From Candidatus Aerophobetes bacterium Ae_b3b (lineage in GTDB: Bacteria; Aerophobota; Aerophobia; Aerophobales; AE-B3A), in NCBI GenBank assembly GCA_005223085.1, contig NJBP01000063.1:1-11176 (forward strand): a DNA stretch of 11,176 nucleotides, written 5' to 3'. The first letter of the stretch is position 1. Every line of letters begins with the position of its first letter. The translations under genes were made by a program, and so were the position numbers. The notes beneath the pieces are model-generated. The model was not told the DNA's origin. It worked only from the letters and a program-made list of their open reading frames with translations, and made no database searches. Positions 1 to 6,865 of this stretch are shown here, one piece after another.

Positions 1-1
1 C

Positions 2-688
2 AACAAGAATTTATCATCTGGCGAAGGTGGAATAGTAGTATGTGACAATAATGAGCTCTTTAACAGGGCTTGGGCTGCTCACGATTTAGGATATCCCAGA
101 GATGAAAGTGGTCGTCTGGTCACTGATGATCCAAAAATTCAAATGTGGGGTCAAGGGTCACGTTCCTCTGAGCTTTGCGCGGCCTTGGCTTTCACACAGT
201 TTAGCAAACTAGATTCCATCGTCGCCTGTATGCATCATACTAAATATCGCATAAGAAGAGGACTTGAGGAGATAAAAGGACTTAAACTGCGCCGTATTAT
301 CGATTCAGAAGGTGATAGTAGCTCTTTCTTACTTATGGTCTGGCCTACTGAGGAGATCCGTGATAGGGTTGTTAAAGAAACTCGTCAGACCAAGATTGTC
401 ACAGGCCCCAAGGGATTAAACAACCTGCGTATGCCTGAATGGGGACTGCACATCTATTACCAAATTCCAAGTTTAGTTAAAAAAAGAGGTCTTAATTCTG
501 CTGGTCGTCCCTGGACAGATCTCTTGAATGAATTTGCTAAAGATTACTCTTACGATAAGGGGACCTGTCCCTTTGAAGATGATTTAGTCTCTCGCAGTAG
601 TCTCCTATCTATATCACCCACATTAACCGATGAGATCTGTGATCATGTCGTTGAGGAATTTCAGAAGGCAGCTAAGAAATATATGTAA
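2..688 (+). CDS. DegT/DnrJ/EryC1/StrS family PLP aminotransferase, KdnA-like (3' part)
   Basis: This is the C-terminal part of a sugar aminotransferase, open from the left edge in frame 2 (228 codons visible, then TAA). The first residues read NKNLSSGEGG, the family signature around the PLP-binding lysine, so that lysine is probably residue 2 of the fragment and the N-terminal half lies outside the window. Further matches are SRSSELCAALAFTQFSKLD (family form: MSELQAALA..QL.KLD) and a C-terminal stretch with GLHIYYQ, RPW, GTCPFEDDLVSRS and SISPTLTDE. These resemble the subgroup annotated as 8-amino-3,8-dideoxy-manno-octulosonate transaminase (KdnA). Family enzymes transfer an amino group to a nucleotide-linked or free keto sugar in the cytoplasm for surface glycans or antibiotics. 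The exact sugar is not predictable, because many KdnA-like homologues occur away from Kdo8N clusters. The internal ATG at 143 is not the real start. Confidence 0.88.
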   Translation, partial: NKNLSSGEGGIVVCDNNELFNRAWAAHDLGYPRDESGRLVTDDPKIQMWGQGSRSSELCAALAFTQFSKLDSIVACMHHTKYRIRRGLEEIKGLKLRRIIDSEGDSSSFLLMVWPTEEIRDRVVKETRQTKIVTGPKGLNNLRMPEWGLHIYYQIPSLVKKRGLNSAGRPWTDLLNEFAKDYSYDKGTCPFEDDLVSRSSLLSISPTLTDEICDHVVEEFQKAAKKYM

Positions 689-703
689 TTCTTATTATTA
701 AGA

Positions 704-727
704 GGTGGTTTAAGAACTCCCTTTTTT
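704..727 (+). terminator. Putative intrinsic terminator of the DegT-family gene
   Basis: Fifteen bases after the stop codon, GGTGGTT (704-710) can pair with AACTCCC (715-721) across a TAAG loop, with one mismatch and one G-T wobble. Six T residues follow directly. The stem is short and imperfect, but the position and T-run fit a Rho-independent terminator. Confidence 0.4.
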
Positions 728-779
728 CACTTGAAAAATGGATAAGGAATCTATAGATAACAGGTAAGCTGGAAGAACT

Positions 780-1013
780 TTACCCTTTATCGCCTAAGGC
801 GTCCCGAAATCGCTTTACTAAGGGCAGGAGGTAAATATCCTTGATTGGCACCTTGAGTCTCCTGTAGCGGTCGTTGCGGCTGCGCCCCTTACTCTGGCCG
901 ACATAGATCCAGTTGGCTGCTCGCCAGTTCCAGAGGAGTGCTAGCTCGTTAGAAAGCCGGGTACGACTCCAGGAAGGATTGACCTTGATCATTTCTCGAA
1001 TAAATTCGATATC
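780..1013 (-). pseudogene. Remnant of DruA/DUF4338-type N-terminal module (possible transposase or defence-gene scar)
   Basis: Read on the minus strand from 1013, the frame gives DIEFIREMIKVNPSWSRTRL then SNELALLWNWRAAN. This closely follows the pattern seen at the N-terminus of DUF4338/DruA proteins and of some IS4/Tn5-like transposases: FIR.LI..NP..SR..LSRELC..WNW...NG..KDM.CR...L.L...G.I.LPP. After WRAAN the expected frame is lost. A one-base shift gives LDLCRPE, then a stop, and further on GYLPPALSK, matching the end of the module, so the copy is frameshifted and has an in-frame stop. There is no plausible start codon: the homology begins two bases from a perfect hairpin, and the Met codon further upstream lies inside the M81 gene. 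The stretch 781-960 is about 55% GC, above its neighbours. Nothing of a downstream catalytic domain remains. I infer a dead fragment of a mobile or defence gene. Confidence 0.6.
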
Positions 1014-1014
1014 T

Positions 1015-1048
1015 GTAGATACCCACGGGCTTGCCCGTGGGTATCTAC
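1015..1048. repeat. Perfect 16-bp inverted repeat (hairpin) upstream of the M81 gene
   Basis: GTAGATACCCACGGGC (1015-1030) and GCCCGTGGGTATCTAC (1033-1048) are exact reverse complements separated by TT. The 3' side is followed on the plus strand by CTAAG-type spacing and TTTTT (1053-1057). It abuts the DruA-like remnant and ends 40 bases before the M81 start codon. It could be the end of a lost mobile element, a REP-like palindrome, or a terminator/attenuator. The sequence shows the structure but does not decide its role. Confidence 0.9.
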
Positions 1049-1088
1049 TAAGTTTTTCCTTAAAGAAAAAATAGAAAGGAGCGAAACT

Positions 1089-2579
1089 ATGCGGGTGGTA
1101 CTGGGGAGTATCTGGCACGAATCTAATACTTTTTCTCCTACAAAAACGGATCTAAAATGCTTCAAGGAAAACCAACTTCTATTTGACAATGATATCTTGG
1201 ACTACCATAGAGGAAGAAAAAACACGGAAATAGGGGGTATTCTTGAGGTTGCAGAAAATAAACATATAGAGATTATTCCTACAGTTTCTGCTTCAGCGAT
1301 ACCTTCAGGGCCGGTTACCACAGCAGCTTTCAAGTTTCTGGAGCAAAATTTGCTGGAGAGAATACAAAAGGCAAAACAACAAATAGATGGCGTTCTGTTG
1401 GTTCTTCATGGTGCCATGGTAACTGAGGATTTAGATGATCCGGAAGGATATCTGCTTCACAGAATCAGAGAGATTGTAGGAAGCAGCATCCCCATAGGGG
1501 TTACCCTGGATCATCATGCCAATGTTTCCAGGCAAATGGTGGAAAATGCCGATTTCTTGATTGGATACAGAACTCATCCTCACGTTGATCAAAGCGAAGT
1601 GGGACAACAAGCTGCTAAGGTAATGAGTTTTCTCATCGAAAATGAAGTTAAACCCGTAATGAGAATGAGAAAACTACCTGCGTTATTTCCTGGGGAATCC
1701 TCTCCTAAACCCAGGGCAAAGCTAGTGCAGAGAATCGAAGAGCTTGAAAGAAGAGAAGAAATTTTATCAGCTTCGTTTTTTATTGGCTACTCACTTGCAG
1801 ATATCAAAGAAGTTGGTCCCTGTGCCATTGTGGTGACTAGAAAAGATAAACAACTAGCGGAATTTGAGGCCGATAGATTTGCTCAATTAATGTGGAAGCT
1901 ACGGAATGAATTTGCTTTGGAGACTGTTTCTATTGATGAAGGAATTGAGCAGGCTCTTGGTACATCAGGTGGGCCTATACTTTTTGTTGACACGGGAGAT
2001 TGCTTTTGGGCAGGCGGAGGAGGCGATGTACCTTTTTTTCTCCAGAGTTTTCTTAAAAAGGGTGTTAAAAATGCAGTTATAGCAGTTATTGTAGACCTAG
2101 AGGCAGTTAATAAATGTATTCGGACTGGAGTAGGGAAGAGGTTAACGGTTACTGTCGGAGGTAAACTAGATCAGGTAAATGCTAAACCAATTACGGTTAC
2201 CGGTACTGCAAGAGTCATCTCCAACGGTAAATATTGGGGTAAAGATTTTCAGTTTACAGAAAAGGAAATAGATATGGGACCTGCCATTGTTCTTGACGTG
2301 AATGGGATAGGAGTGGTAATAGTGTCCAAGCGTACATCAATTCATGACCCTGCTATGCTTCGCAGTTTGAATATTGAACCCAAGGATAAGAAAATTATTG
2401 TCCTGAAAGATGGCCTTCTTAACCTGGTTACTTATAAATCAATCGCCAAGGAAACGATATTCTTTAATAGTCCGGGCTTCGCCAACTGGGATTATTGTAA
2501 AAGGTCTTATCAGAAGATACTCCGACCTATTTTCCCTCTAGATCCTTTATCTTTAAGCTTTTCAAATAGAGCCAATTAG
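1089..2579 (+). CDS. M81 family metallopeptidase (MlrC-like, DUF1485)
   Basis: This is a full-length (496 aa) member of the M81 family, zinc-dependent amidohydrolases/peptidases named after microcystinase C. The N-terminal catalytic part shows HESNTFSP (residues 10-17), TEIGG (46-50), HGAMV (107-111), DHHANVS (141-147) and YRTHPHVD (160-167). The His/Asp/Glu of these motifs are the expected metal ligands and catalytic residues; D141, H143 and H163/H165 are the likeliest zinc ligands. The MlrC C-terminal domain begins near residue 299 with DTGDCFWAGGGGD and ends with RPIFPLDP, a typical family ending, so the gene looks intact. The ATG is preceded by AAAGGAG (1075-1081) at a 7-base spacing. No signal peptide is seen, so the protein is probably cytoplasmic. 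It lies upstream of and co-oriented with a class III aminotransferase, which may act on the same pathway. Family members rarely degrade microcystin; the real substrate (small peptide, amide or lactam) is unknown. Confidence 0.9.
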   Translation: MRVVLGSIWHESNTFSPTKTDLKCFKENQLLFDNDILDYHRGRKNTEIGGILEVAENKHIEIIPTVSASAIPSGPVTTAAFKFLEQNLLERIQKAKQQIDGVLLVLHGAMVTEDLDDPEGYLLHRIREIVGSSIPIGVTLDHHANVSRQMVENADFLIGYRTHPHVDQSEVGQQAAKVMSFLIENEVKPVMRMRKLPALFPGESSPKPRAKLVQRIEELERREEILSASFFIGYSLADIKEVGPCAIVVTRKDKQLAEFEADRFAQLMWKLRNEFALETVSIDEGIEQALGTSGGPILFVDTGDCFWAGGGGDVPFFLQSFLKKGVKNAVIAVIVDLEAVNKCIRTGVGKRLTVTVGGKLDQVNAKPITVTGTARVISNGKYWGKDFQFTEKEIDMGPAIVLDVNGIGVVIVSKRTSIHDPAMLRSLNIEPKDKKIIVLKDGLLNLVTYKSIAKETIFFNSPGFANWDYCKRSYQKILRPIFPLDPLSLSFSNRAN

Positions 2580-2667
2580 GAAGCAAGCTGAGAGATAAAA
2601 CGGCATGGTTTAATTTTTTGTGAGATAGAGCAGTTCTTTCTCATAATTATTCTGCCCTTTCCCCCAG

Positions 2668-2855
2668 GTCAAATCATTTAAGGAGAAGCTGCTGGAAAGA
2701 TAACAAACTTCTGCAAGGGAAAAGGTTTTCTCTATCACCTTAATGCCAGAGGGGATATTGTGAATCTTTTGCTCGCTCTTTCCTTGTATATTATCACTGA
2801 GGATGTTGATCGGGCGATGGGTATCTTAAAAGAAGCGCTATGTAAGGTTTGTTAG
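2668..2855 (+). pseudogene. Frameshifted C-terminal relic of a class III aminotransferase
   Basis: The gap between the M81 and intact aminotransferase genes encodes a recognisable aminotransferase tail in two frames. From 2668 one frame reads VKSFKEKLLER and then stops. One frame over, from about 2694, it continues with ITNFCKGKGFLYHLNARGD, then IVNLLLALS, and ends TEDVDRAMGILKEALCKVC before TAG at 2853-2855. Class III (ornithine/GABA-type) aminotransferases end with a fold whose pattern is KLLE...RGLL.H...GNV..LLPPL.ITEEDVDRAL.ILEEAL, which this follows closely. The body of the enzyme, including the PLP lysine, is absent and there is no start. Its tail differs clearly from that of the intact gene just downstream, so it is not a fresh tandem copy. 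It is most likely a decayed paralogue left after deletion. Confidence 0.7.
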
Positions 2856-2866
2856 AAGCACTGAAT

Positions 2867-2873
2867 AAGGAGG
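2867..2873 (+). promoter_or_regulatory. Shine-Dalgarno site fixing the start of the class III aminotransferase
   Basis: AAGGAGG is a near-perfect Shine-Dalgarno sequence 8 bases before ATG at 2882. It supports that ATG over the in-frame TTG at 2849, which would overlap the relic's stop codon and add 11 residues. Confidence 0.85.
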
Positions 2874-2881
2874 TATCTTTA

Positions 2882-4186
2882 ATGTTTGACAAAATTACTT
2901 CTGATGAGATCCTTTTAGGTCGCAAAGCTTTACTGGATGGCTGGGGCGGGCGCCCTAACATAATAATTACCAGAGCAAAAGGTGCCAAGTTATGGGATAG
3001 TGAGGGAAAAGAGTACATCGATTGCACTTCTCAGGCTTTCTCTCTTAACATAGGAGCCAATCATCCCCGGGTAATAGAGGCAGTTAAGAAACAACTGGAA
3101 AAAGCTACCCACATTGCCTATCAGTTAGACAGTGTTCCCCTGCTTCTTTTTACTAGAAAATTAGCCCAGATTGCTCCCGCTGATCTTAACCGGGTTAATT
3201 TCTGTCTGGAAGGATCGTTAGCCTCAGAAAGTGCCATGAAACTCGCCATGAAAAATCGACCTGAATGCAGGTATTTTATCGTCTTTGAGCATGGCTATCA
3301 CGGAAGAAATCTTCCCACTATGGCTGCCTCATGGACCGATCCAGAAAGTCTTTTCTCTTACTTTAAGGAAAACGTAATCCAAGTGCCTGAGGCATACTGT
3401 TGTCGTTGTAAATTTAACCTGAGCTATCCTTCCTGTAATCTTGAGTGTGCCCGCTTTTTGGAAGAGACTATTGATAAAGAGAAAGATGCCGGAGTAATTG
3501 CGGTAATGATGGAACCTGTTCAGGGCAACGGAGGACAGATCTCTTTCCCTCCCGAGTTTCACAGGGAGGTAAGAAAGATCTGTGATCGCCAGGGTGTCCT
3601 TCTCATCTGGGATGAGATACAGACCGGTTTTGGCAGGGTGGGGAAGATGTTTGCTGCTGAACTTTATCGGGTTGTTCCTGATATTTTGGTTTTTGGTAAA
3701 GCAGTTGCTGGAGGATTCCCCTTAGCCGGAATAATAGTAAGGGATAACTTAAAGGGATTCGATGCAGGTGAGAATGCCTTTACATTTGCTCATTTTCCCC
3801 TTTCACTGGTAGCAGCTCTTGCCGCCATTGATGTTCTAGAAGAAGGGGAACTTCTGGAAAGGTGCAACAGGTTAAATCAGCATATTATAGCTCATCTTAG
3901 GGATTTACAGGAAAAATACGAAATTATAGGAGATGTTAGAGGTCCAGGTCTTGCCATAGGAATAGAGCTGGTTAAGGATAGAGACAGCAAAGAACCCGCA
4001 GTGAAAGAAGCTAACGAGGTGGTAAGGCTTGGTCTTGAAAGAGGTGTTATGTTCGGAATATCTAAATACGGAGGATTGGGGAATGTAATAAAGATCAAGC
4101 CCCCTCTGGTAATAAGCGATGAGGAGGTGGAGAGAGTACTCTCGGTATTTGAGGAATGCATTGCTAAGGTACAAAGATATGGTTAA
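2882..4186 (+). CDS. Class III (ornithine/GABA-type) PLP aminotransferase
   Basis: This 434-residue protein is a fold-type I PLP enzyme, expected to move an amino group between an omega- or alpha-amino acid and a keto acid in the cytoplasm. Visible landmarks in order are GRPNIIITRAKGAKLWDSEGKEYID near the start, FEHGYHGRN, EPVQGNGG (E211), WDEIQTGFGRVG (D244, which contacts the PLP pyridine) and FGKAVAGGFPLAG, with K273 as the Schiff-base lysine. RGPGLAIGIEL and IKPPLVISDEEVERVL form the C-terminal domain. The phosphate-binding loop reads EGSLASES instead of the commoner SG.EA.E form. A cysteine-rich loop (C173, C174, C176, C185, C189) matches the RC.F...YP.C...C insertion of a subset that includes dialkylglycine decarboxylase-like and archaeal-type members. 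A strong Shine-Dalgarno supports the ATG at 2882. It probably shares a transcript with the M81 gene. Substrate and exact subfamily cannot be assigned. Confidence 0.9.
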   Translation: MFDKITSDEILLGRKALLDGWGGRPNIIITRAKGAKLWDSEGKEYIDCTSQAFSLNIGANHPRVIEAVKKQLEKATHIAYQLDSVPLLLFTRKLAQIAPADLNRVNFCLEGSLASESAMKLAMKNRPECRYFIVFEHGYHGRNLPTMAASWTDPESLFSYFKENVIQVPEAYCCRCKFNLSYPSCNLECARFLEETIDKEKDAGVIAVMMEPVQGNGGQISFPPEFHREVRKICDRQGVLLIWDEIQTGFGRVGKMFAAELYRVVPDILVFGKAVAGGFPLAGIIVRDNLKGFDAGENAFTFAHFPLSLVAALAAIDVLEEGELLERCNRLNQHIIAHLRDLQEKYEIIGDVRGPGLAIGIELVKDRDSKEPAVKEANEVVRLGLERGVMFGISKYGGLGNVIKIKPPLVISDEEVERVLSVFEECIAKVQRYG

Positions 4187-4273
4187 TTGAAGGAAAGAGA
4201 AAAAAGAGTCGTTATCGCAGTCAATCCGAGAAGTCCTGTCCCATTTCACAAAAAAGAAAGAACATTCTATTAG
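4187..4273 (+). other. Short ORF directly after the aminotransferase, probably a gene-start remnant or chance frame
   Basis: Immediately after the aminotransferase stop, and in the same frame, 28 codons from TTG read LKEREKRVVIAVNPRSPVPF and then HKKERTFY before TAG. There is no Shine-Dalgarno in front. The KRVVIAVNPR stretch looks like an enzyme's first beta strand, so it could be a truncated gene start or a readthrough tail. I do not recognise it, and a chance open frame is quite possible. Confidence 0.2.
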
Positions 4274-4292
4274 TATACTTCCCTCTTTTTTT
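4250..4292. terminator. Possible bidirectional terminator between convergent operons
   Basis: AAAAAAGAAAGAA (4250-4262) pairs with TTCCCTCTTTTTT (4279-4291) with two mismatches around a 16-base loop that contains the palindrome AGTATACT. Runs of A and T at the ends give a T-tract on both strands, as expected between two convergent genes (stops at 4186 and 4359). The stem is AT-rich and weak. The remaining 4293-4358 shows nothing I can name. Confidence 0.3.
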
Positions 4293-4358
4293 GCTGGCCT
4301 CCGCGAAGGATCGATATGAGAAAGTCGCTGCTTAGAGAAAAAGGACCGGTAAAGTAAA

Positions 4359-6689
4359 TTAATCTTCTGGGAGTTCCCGGTAATACTTGATCTTGATAGG
4401 AGAGGCGCCTCTATCCACCACTACCTTTATCTTCTTTTCCGCTACCACTTCCTCAGATCGCATCACTTTTCCCTGAGAGACAATAGTAAAGCAGTTAGAG
4501 CGAGCGGTAATGAGGTTAGAAAGGCTGCGGAATATCGCCTCGGTTTCATCTTCTTCATCTACATAGCCATCTTCATCATCGTCTTTCCCATTAAAGCCCA
4601 ATTTCGCCATAAGAAGAATTTCCAGTATTTCCCCTATTTCATTAAAAGGTCCCTTCCTATCCCCATAGTTGATTATAGCCTTGGCCAAGGAAGAATCAAT
4701 CCCTGGCAGGGCCTCTAGAACTTTTTTGGAAGCGGTGTTGATATTTATCCTTCCCCTGACCGGTAGCTGGGGAGGATCAGCTACCGTAATCTTATCTAAA
4801 ATTTTCCAGTCTCCCCCCTGGATAAGCTTTATTGTCCGCCACTGTTTTCCGGCATGAATAAAGCCGATCTCACCTATATTGGCAAAGGGTTTATTCTTTA
4901 CATAGAAGCTGCTGTAGTCGTTCTTATCCTTTCCTTCACCTATATCCGGCATCCAGAACCAGTTACGGAATCTCGGGCTTCCTCCGGGGAGATTACTGAC
5001 GAATTCTCGCACCCGGGGATCGTTCTTCTCGAAGGCATTCCAGGGAGCCCCATAATTACGATAGGATACCTTGTCCACCACATCGCCCTGCTTGTTTCTT
5101 AAAATCACCGTATCCCTATAATCATTCAGAATTTCCCTGCCTATAGTTTTTCCTTCCATTCGTATGACCATGTTAAAGATGAGCTTGAAACTGCGAGGAG
5201 CTATTGTTCCCCCCACTCTTTTTGTGCCCCGAAAGGTCTTGATCTTCCATCCTCCAATCTTGCAGCGACTATCATAAGGGTTAAAAAGTTCAATCCACTC
5301 TATTTCTATATCCACTTTCACTTTCTTGGCCTCGGCAGCTTCTGCCACTTTTTCTCCCATGATCCTAAAAATAGCTGAGATTTGCCTGTCCACTTCGTCT
5401 CTAGATTCATGGCGCTTTATGATTTTATCCAACTCTAATTTTAGCTCCTTTTCTTTTTCGGAAGTTCCTTTTTTTACCTCTTCCAGTATAGGGGAGGAGT
5501 CTATCTTTATCTTCTCATTAATTTTTTCTTTGACCTTTTCCCTTATTTTCTCCTCCAGAAACCTAATTCCTCCCTTGGCCAGTCCGGCTACAGCCATGGA
5601 CACCGAGGTGGTAAAATGGGGCATCACCTCATTGATGTAAGGCGTGCACTCAAGACCGTATTTGCCGTTGCACTCGGTAGGACGGTTGTCTTCATCTCTA
5701 AAATCAACTACATTGGCGGCCATCTGATCAGCCACCTCCGGGGAGATACCTACCTCCCGTAAAGCTTGGCTAATCGTAAAGGCAGAAGCTGTGTTAATAT
5801 TAATCCTTAAGTTCCCTTCTTTGTCCACATTCTTATCATAAGAATATATGGTAAGATAATCTTTTATCTTCTTGAAGGTCTTATCTCCTATTCCGCGGAT
5901 GAGCCTCATCTCCTCCACCGTATTAAAGGGATTATCATCTCCATAAGGTCTAGTAGGCAAGTACTCGTCCGGCTCATCCACTCCTTCATCTGGCTCGTCT
6001 ACCTCGCCATCTGCATCATTGTCGATGCCGTCGGACTGAAGAACCATCCTATCTTGGTCATCATCTACATCTTTAATTCCTGGGGCCCCATCTTCACCAT
6101 AGCGATATTTCATAATGGCCTGGACTCCCTCATTTTCCTCGTCTGTCTTACCATCTTCATCATTATCTATCCCATCAGAGCCGAGTTGCTTGTTGATGGC
6201 CGTTATTGCCCCTAGATTAATCTCCCAGGGAGTCCATCCCTCATGATATTTTCCTGTCCCCACTACATTCAGGTTGATCTTGGAGGCCTCGTCAAAGATA
6301 CCTAGCCTCTCACCTTTTTCATTCTCTCCCGGGTTCTCAGCTTCAGATACCTCATAGTTTCCCTCCCCCAGGGATTCTTGGAAACCCCTTGCCCACGGCT
6401 CATAAAGATCATCGTATTCATTGGTGTCGTTTCTAAGTTCGGCGATGGCTCTTTCGATGCCTGCCTGGGTAAGATAATCTGCCTTGAGGCTATCCTGATA
6501 ATTGGAAACGGCCCTATCTTCCAGCCTCATCCGATAAAGAAAACTGATCCCTATGGCTCCCAGAACGGCCAGAAATACAAAGGCGAGAATCAGGGCCATC
6601 TGCCCATTCTCTTTTTGGACAATATCAGTCAGCGATTTTCTGAACTTCATGAGACTTGGAGTAAGACCTATCGTTCTGTTGCCAACCAT
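4359..6689 (-). CDS. gspK: GspK-like minor pseudopilin, enlarged, with lamin-tail-like domain and DGIDND metal-binding loops
   Basis: This 776-residue protein is more than twice the usual GspK length (about 320). The N-terminus has a pseudopilin-type helix (ENGQMALILAFVFLAVLGAI, residues 27-46, then RMRLEDRA) and the GspK motif FDEASKINLN (132-141). GspK/ComEA-type helix-hairpin-helix parts follow: NTVEEMRLIRGIGDKTFKKI (256-275) with ININTA (296-301), and a second set RININTASKKVLEALPGI (647-664) with GPFNEIGEIL (680-689). Acidic loops DGIDNDEDGKTDE (172-184), DGIDNDADGEVDE (220-232) and GKDDDEDGYVDEEDE (701-715) look like calcium sites. Residues 376-460 are charged and helical. Residues 460-550 (EWIELFNP, GGWKI, DTVILRNKQGDVVDKVSY) resemble a lamin-tail domain. 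GspK caps the pseudopilus with GspI and GspJ at the inner membrane/periplasm. The frame upstream is closed by TGA at 6690-6692, so ATG 6689 is the first possible start. It has a weak Shine-Dalgarno; M14 (6650) is the alternative. Confidence 0.82.
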   Translation of the reverse strand: MVGNRTIGLTPSLMKFRKSLTDIVQKENGQMALILAFVFLAVLGAIGISFLYRMRLEDRAVSNYQDSLKADYLTQAGIERAIAELRNDTNEYDDLYEPWARGFQESLGEGNYEVSEAENPGENEKGERLGIFDEASKINLNVVGTGKYHEGWTPWEINLGAITAINKQLGSDGIDNDEDGKTDEENEGVQAIMKYRYGEDGAPGIKDVDDDQDRMVLQSDGIDNDADGEVDEPDEGVDEPDEYLPTRPYGDDNPFNTVEEMRLIRGIGDKTFKKIKDYLTIYSYDKNVDKEGNLRININTASAFTISQALREVGISPEVADQMAANVVDFRDEDNRPTECNGKYGLECTPYINEVMPHFTTSVSMAVAGLAKGGIRFLEEKIREKVKEKINEKIKIDSSPILEEVKKGTSEKEKELKLELDKIIKRHESRDEVDRQISAIFRIMGEKVAEAAEAKKVKVDIEIEWIELFNPYDSRCKIGGWKIKTFRGTKRVGGTIAPRSFKLIFNMVIRMEGKTIGREILNDYRDTVILRNKQGDVVDKVSYRNYGAPWNAFEKNDPRVREFVSNLPGGSPRFRNWFWMPDIGEGKDKNDYSSFYVKNKPFANIGEIGFIHAGKQWRTIKLIQGGDWKILDKITVADPPQLPVRGRININTASKKVLEALPGIDSSLAKAIINYGDRKGPFNEIGEILEILLMAKLGFNGKDDDEDGYVDEEDETEAIFRSLSNLITARSNCFTIVSQGKVMRSEEVVAEKKIKVVVDRGASPIKIKYYRELPED

Positions 6690-6696
6690 TCACTTT

Positions 6697-6794
6697 ACCG
6701 CGTTAGAAAGAAGGCTCTGTCCGTATAAGGGGAAATGAATAAGATTAGAAGTTTGGGAGGAGTTCAAAGTCCCTTCTAAACTTTCTAACGGGGT
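6697..6794 (-). other. Long inverted repeat with nested stem in the GspG-GspK gap; candidate structured mRNA element
   Basis: The 176-base gap before the GspK-like gene holds ACCGCGTTAGAAAG (6697-6710) and CTTTCTAACGGGGT (6781-6794), reverse complements with one mismatch. Inside them, TTAGAA (6745-6750) plus GGGA (6755-6758) can pair with TCCC plus TTCTAA (6770-6779), leaving a 4-base bulge. On the minus-strand transcript this would form a closed two-level structure ending a few bases before the GspK start codon. It could limit or process translation of GspK relative to GspG. No open reading frame or clear promoter is seen in the gap. Confidence 0.5.
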
Positions 6795-6865
6795 TTACCT
6801 TTCCCATCCAGGATTTGGGAAATTCTCTTATTAACCTTACTCGGTGTTCTTACTCTTGCTGATGG

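Noticed and set aside
989-1189. Minus-strand open frame of 66 codons over the M81 gene start
   Set aside because: It lies opposite the M81 N-terminus and the hairpin, and has no recognisable protein motif. The M81 frame is supported by family motifs and a ribosome site.
2580-2667. Possible upstream extension of the aminotransferase relic
   Set aside because: One frame reads LIIILPFPPGQ, faintly like a family strand, but the match is too weak and short to claim. I see no other feature in this stretch.
2849-2881. TTG at 2849 as the start of the class III aminotransferase
   Set aside because: It overlaps the relic stop codon and lacks a ribosome site, whereas ATG 2882 has AAGGAGG at 8 bases.
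3892-4249. Two minus-strand open frames opposite the aminotransferase C-terminus
   Set aside because: Both are antisense shadows with low-complexity Ser/Leu/Thr composition and no domain pattern. The plus strand there encodes conserved class III motifs.
5326-5640. Plus-strand open frame of 104 codons inside the GspK-like gene
   Set aside because: Its Ser/Phe-rich composition is the antisense image of the Lys/Glu-rich helical segment of GspK.
6378-6738. Plus-strand frames opposite the GspK N-terminus
   Set aside because: They mirror the pseudopilin helix region on the real strand and show no family match of their own.
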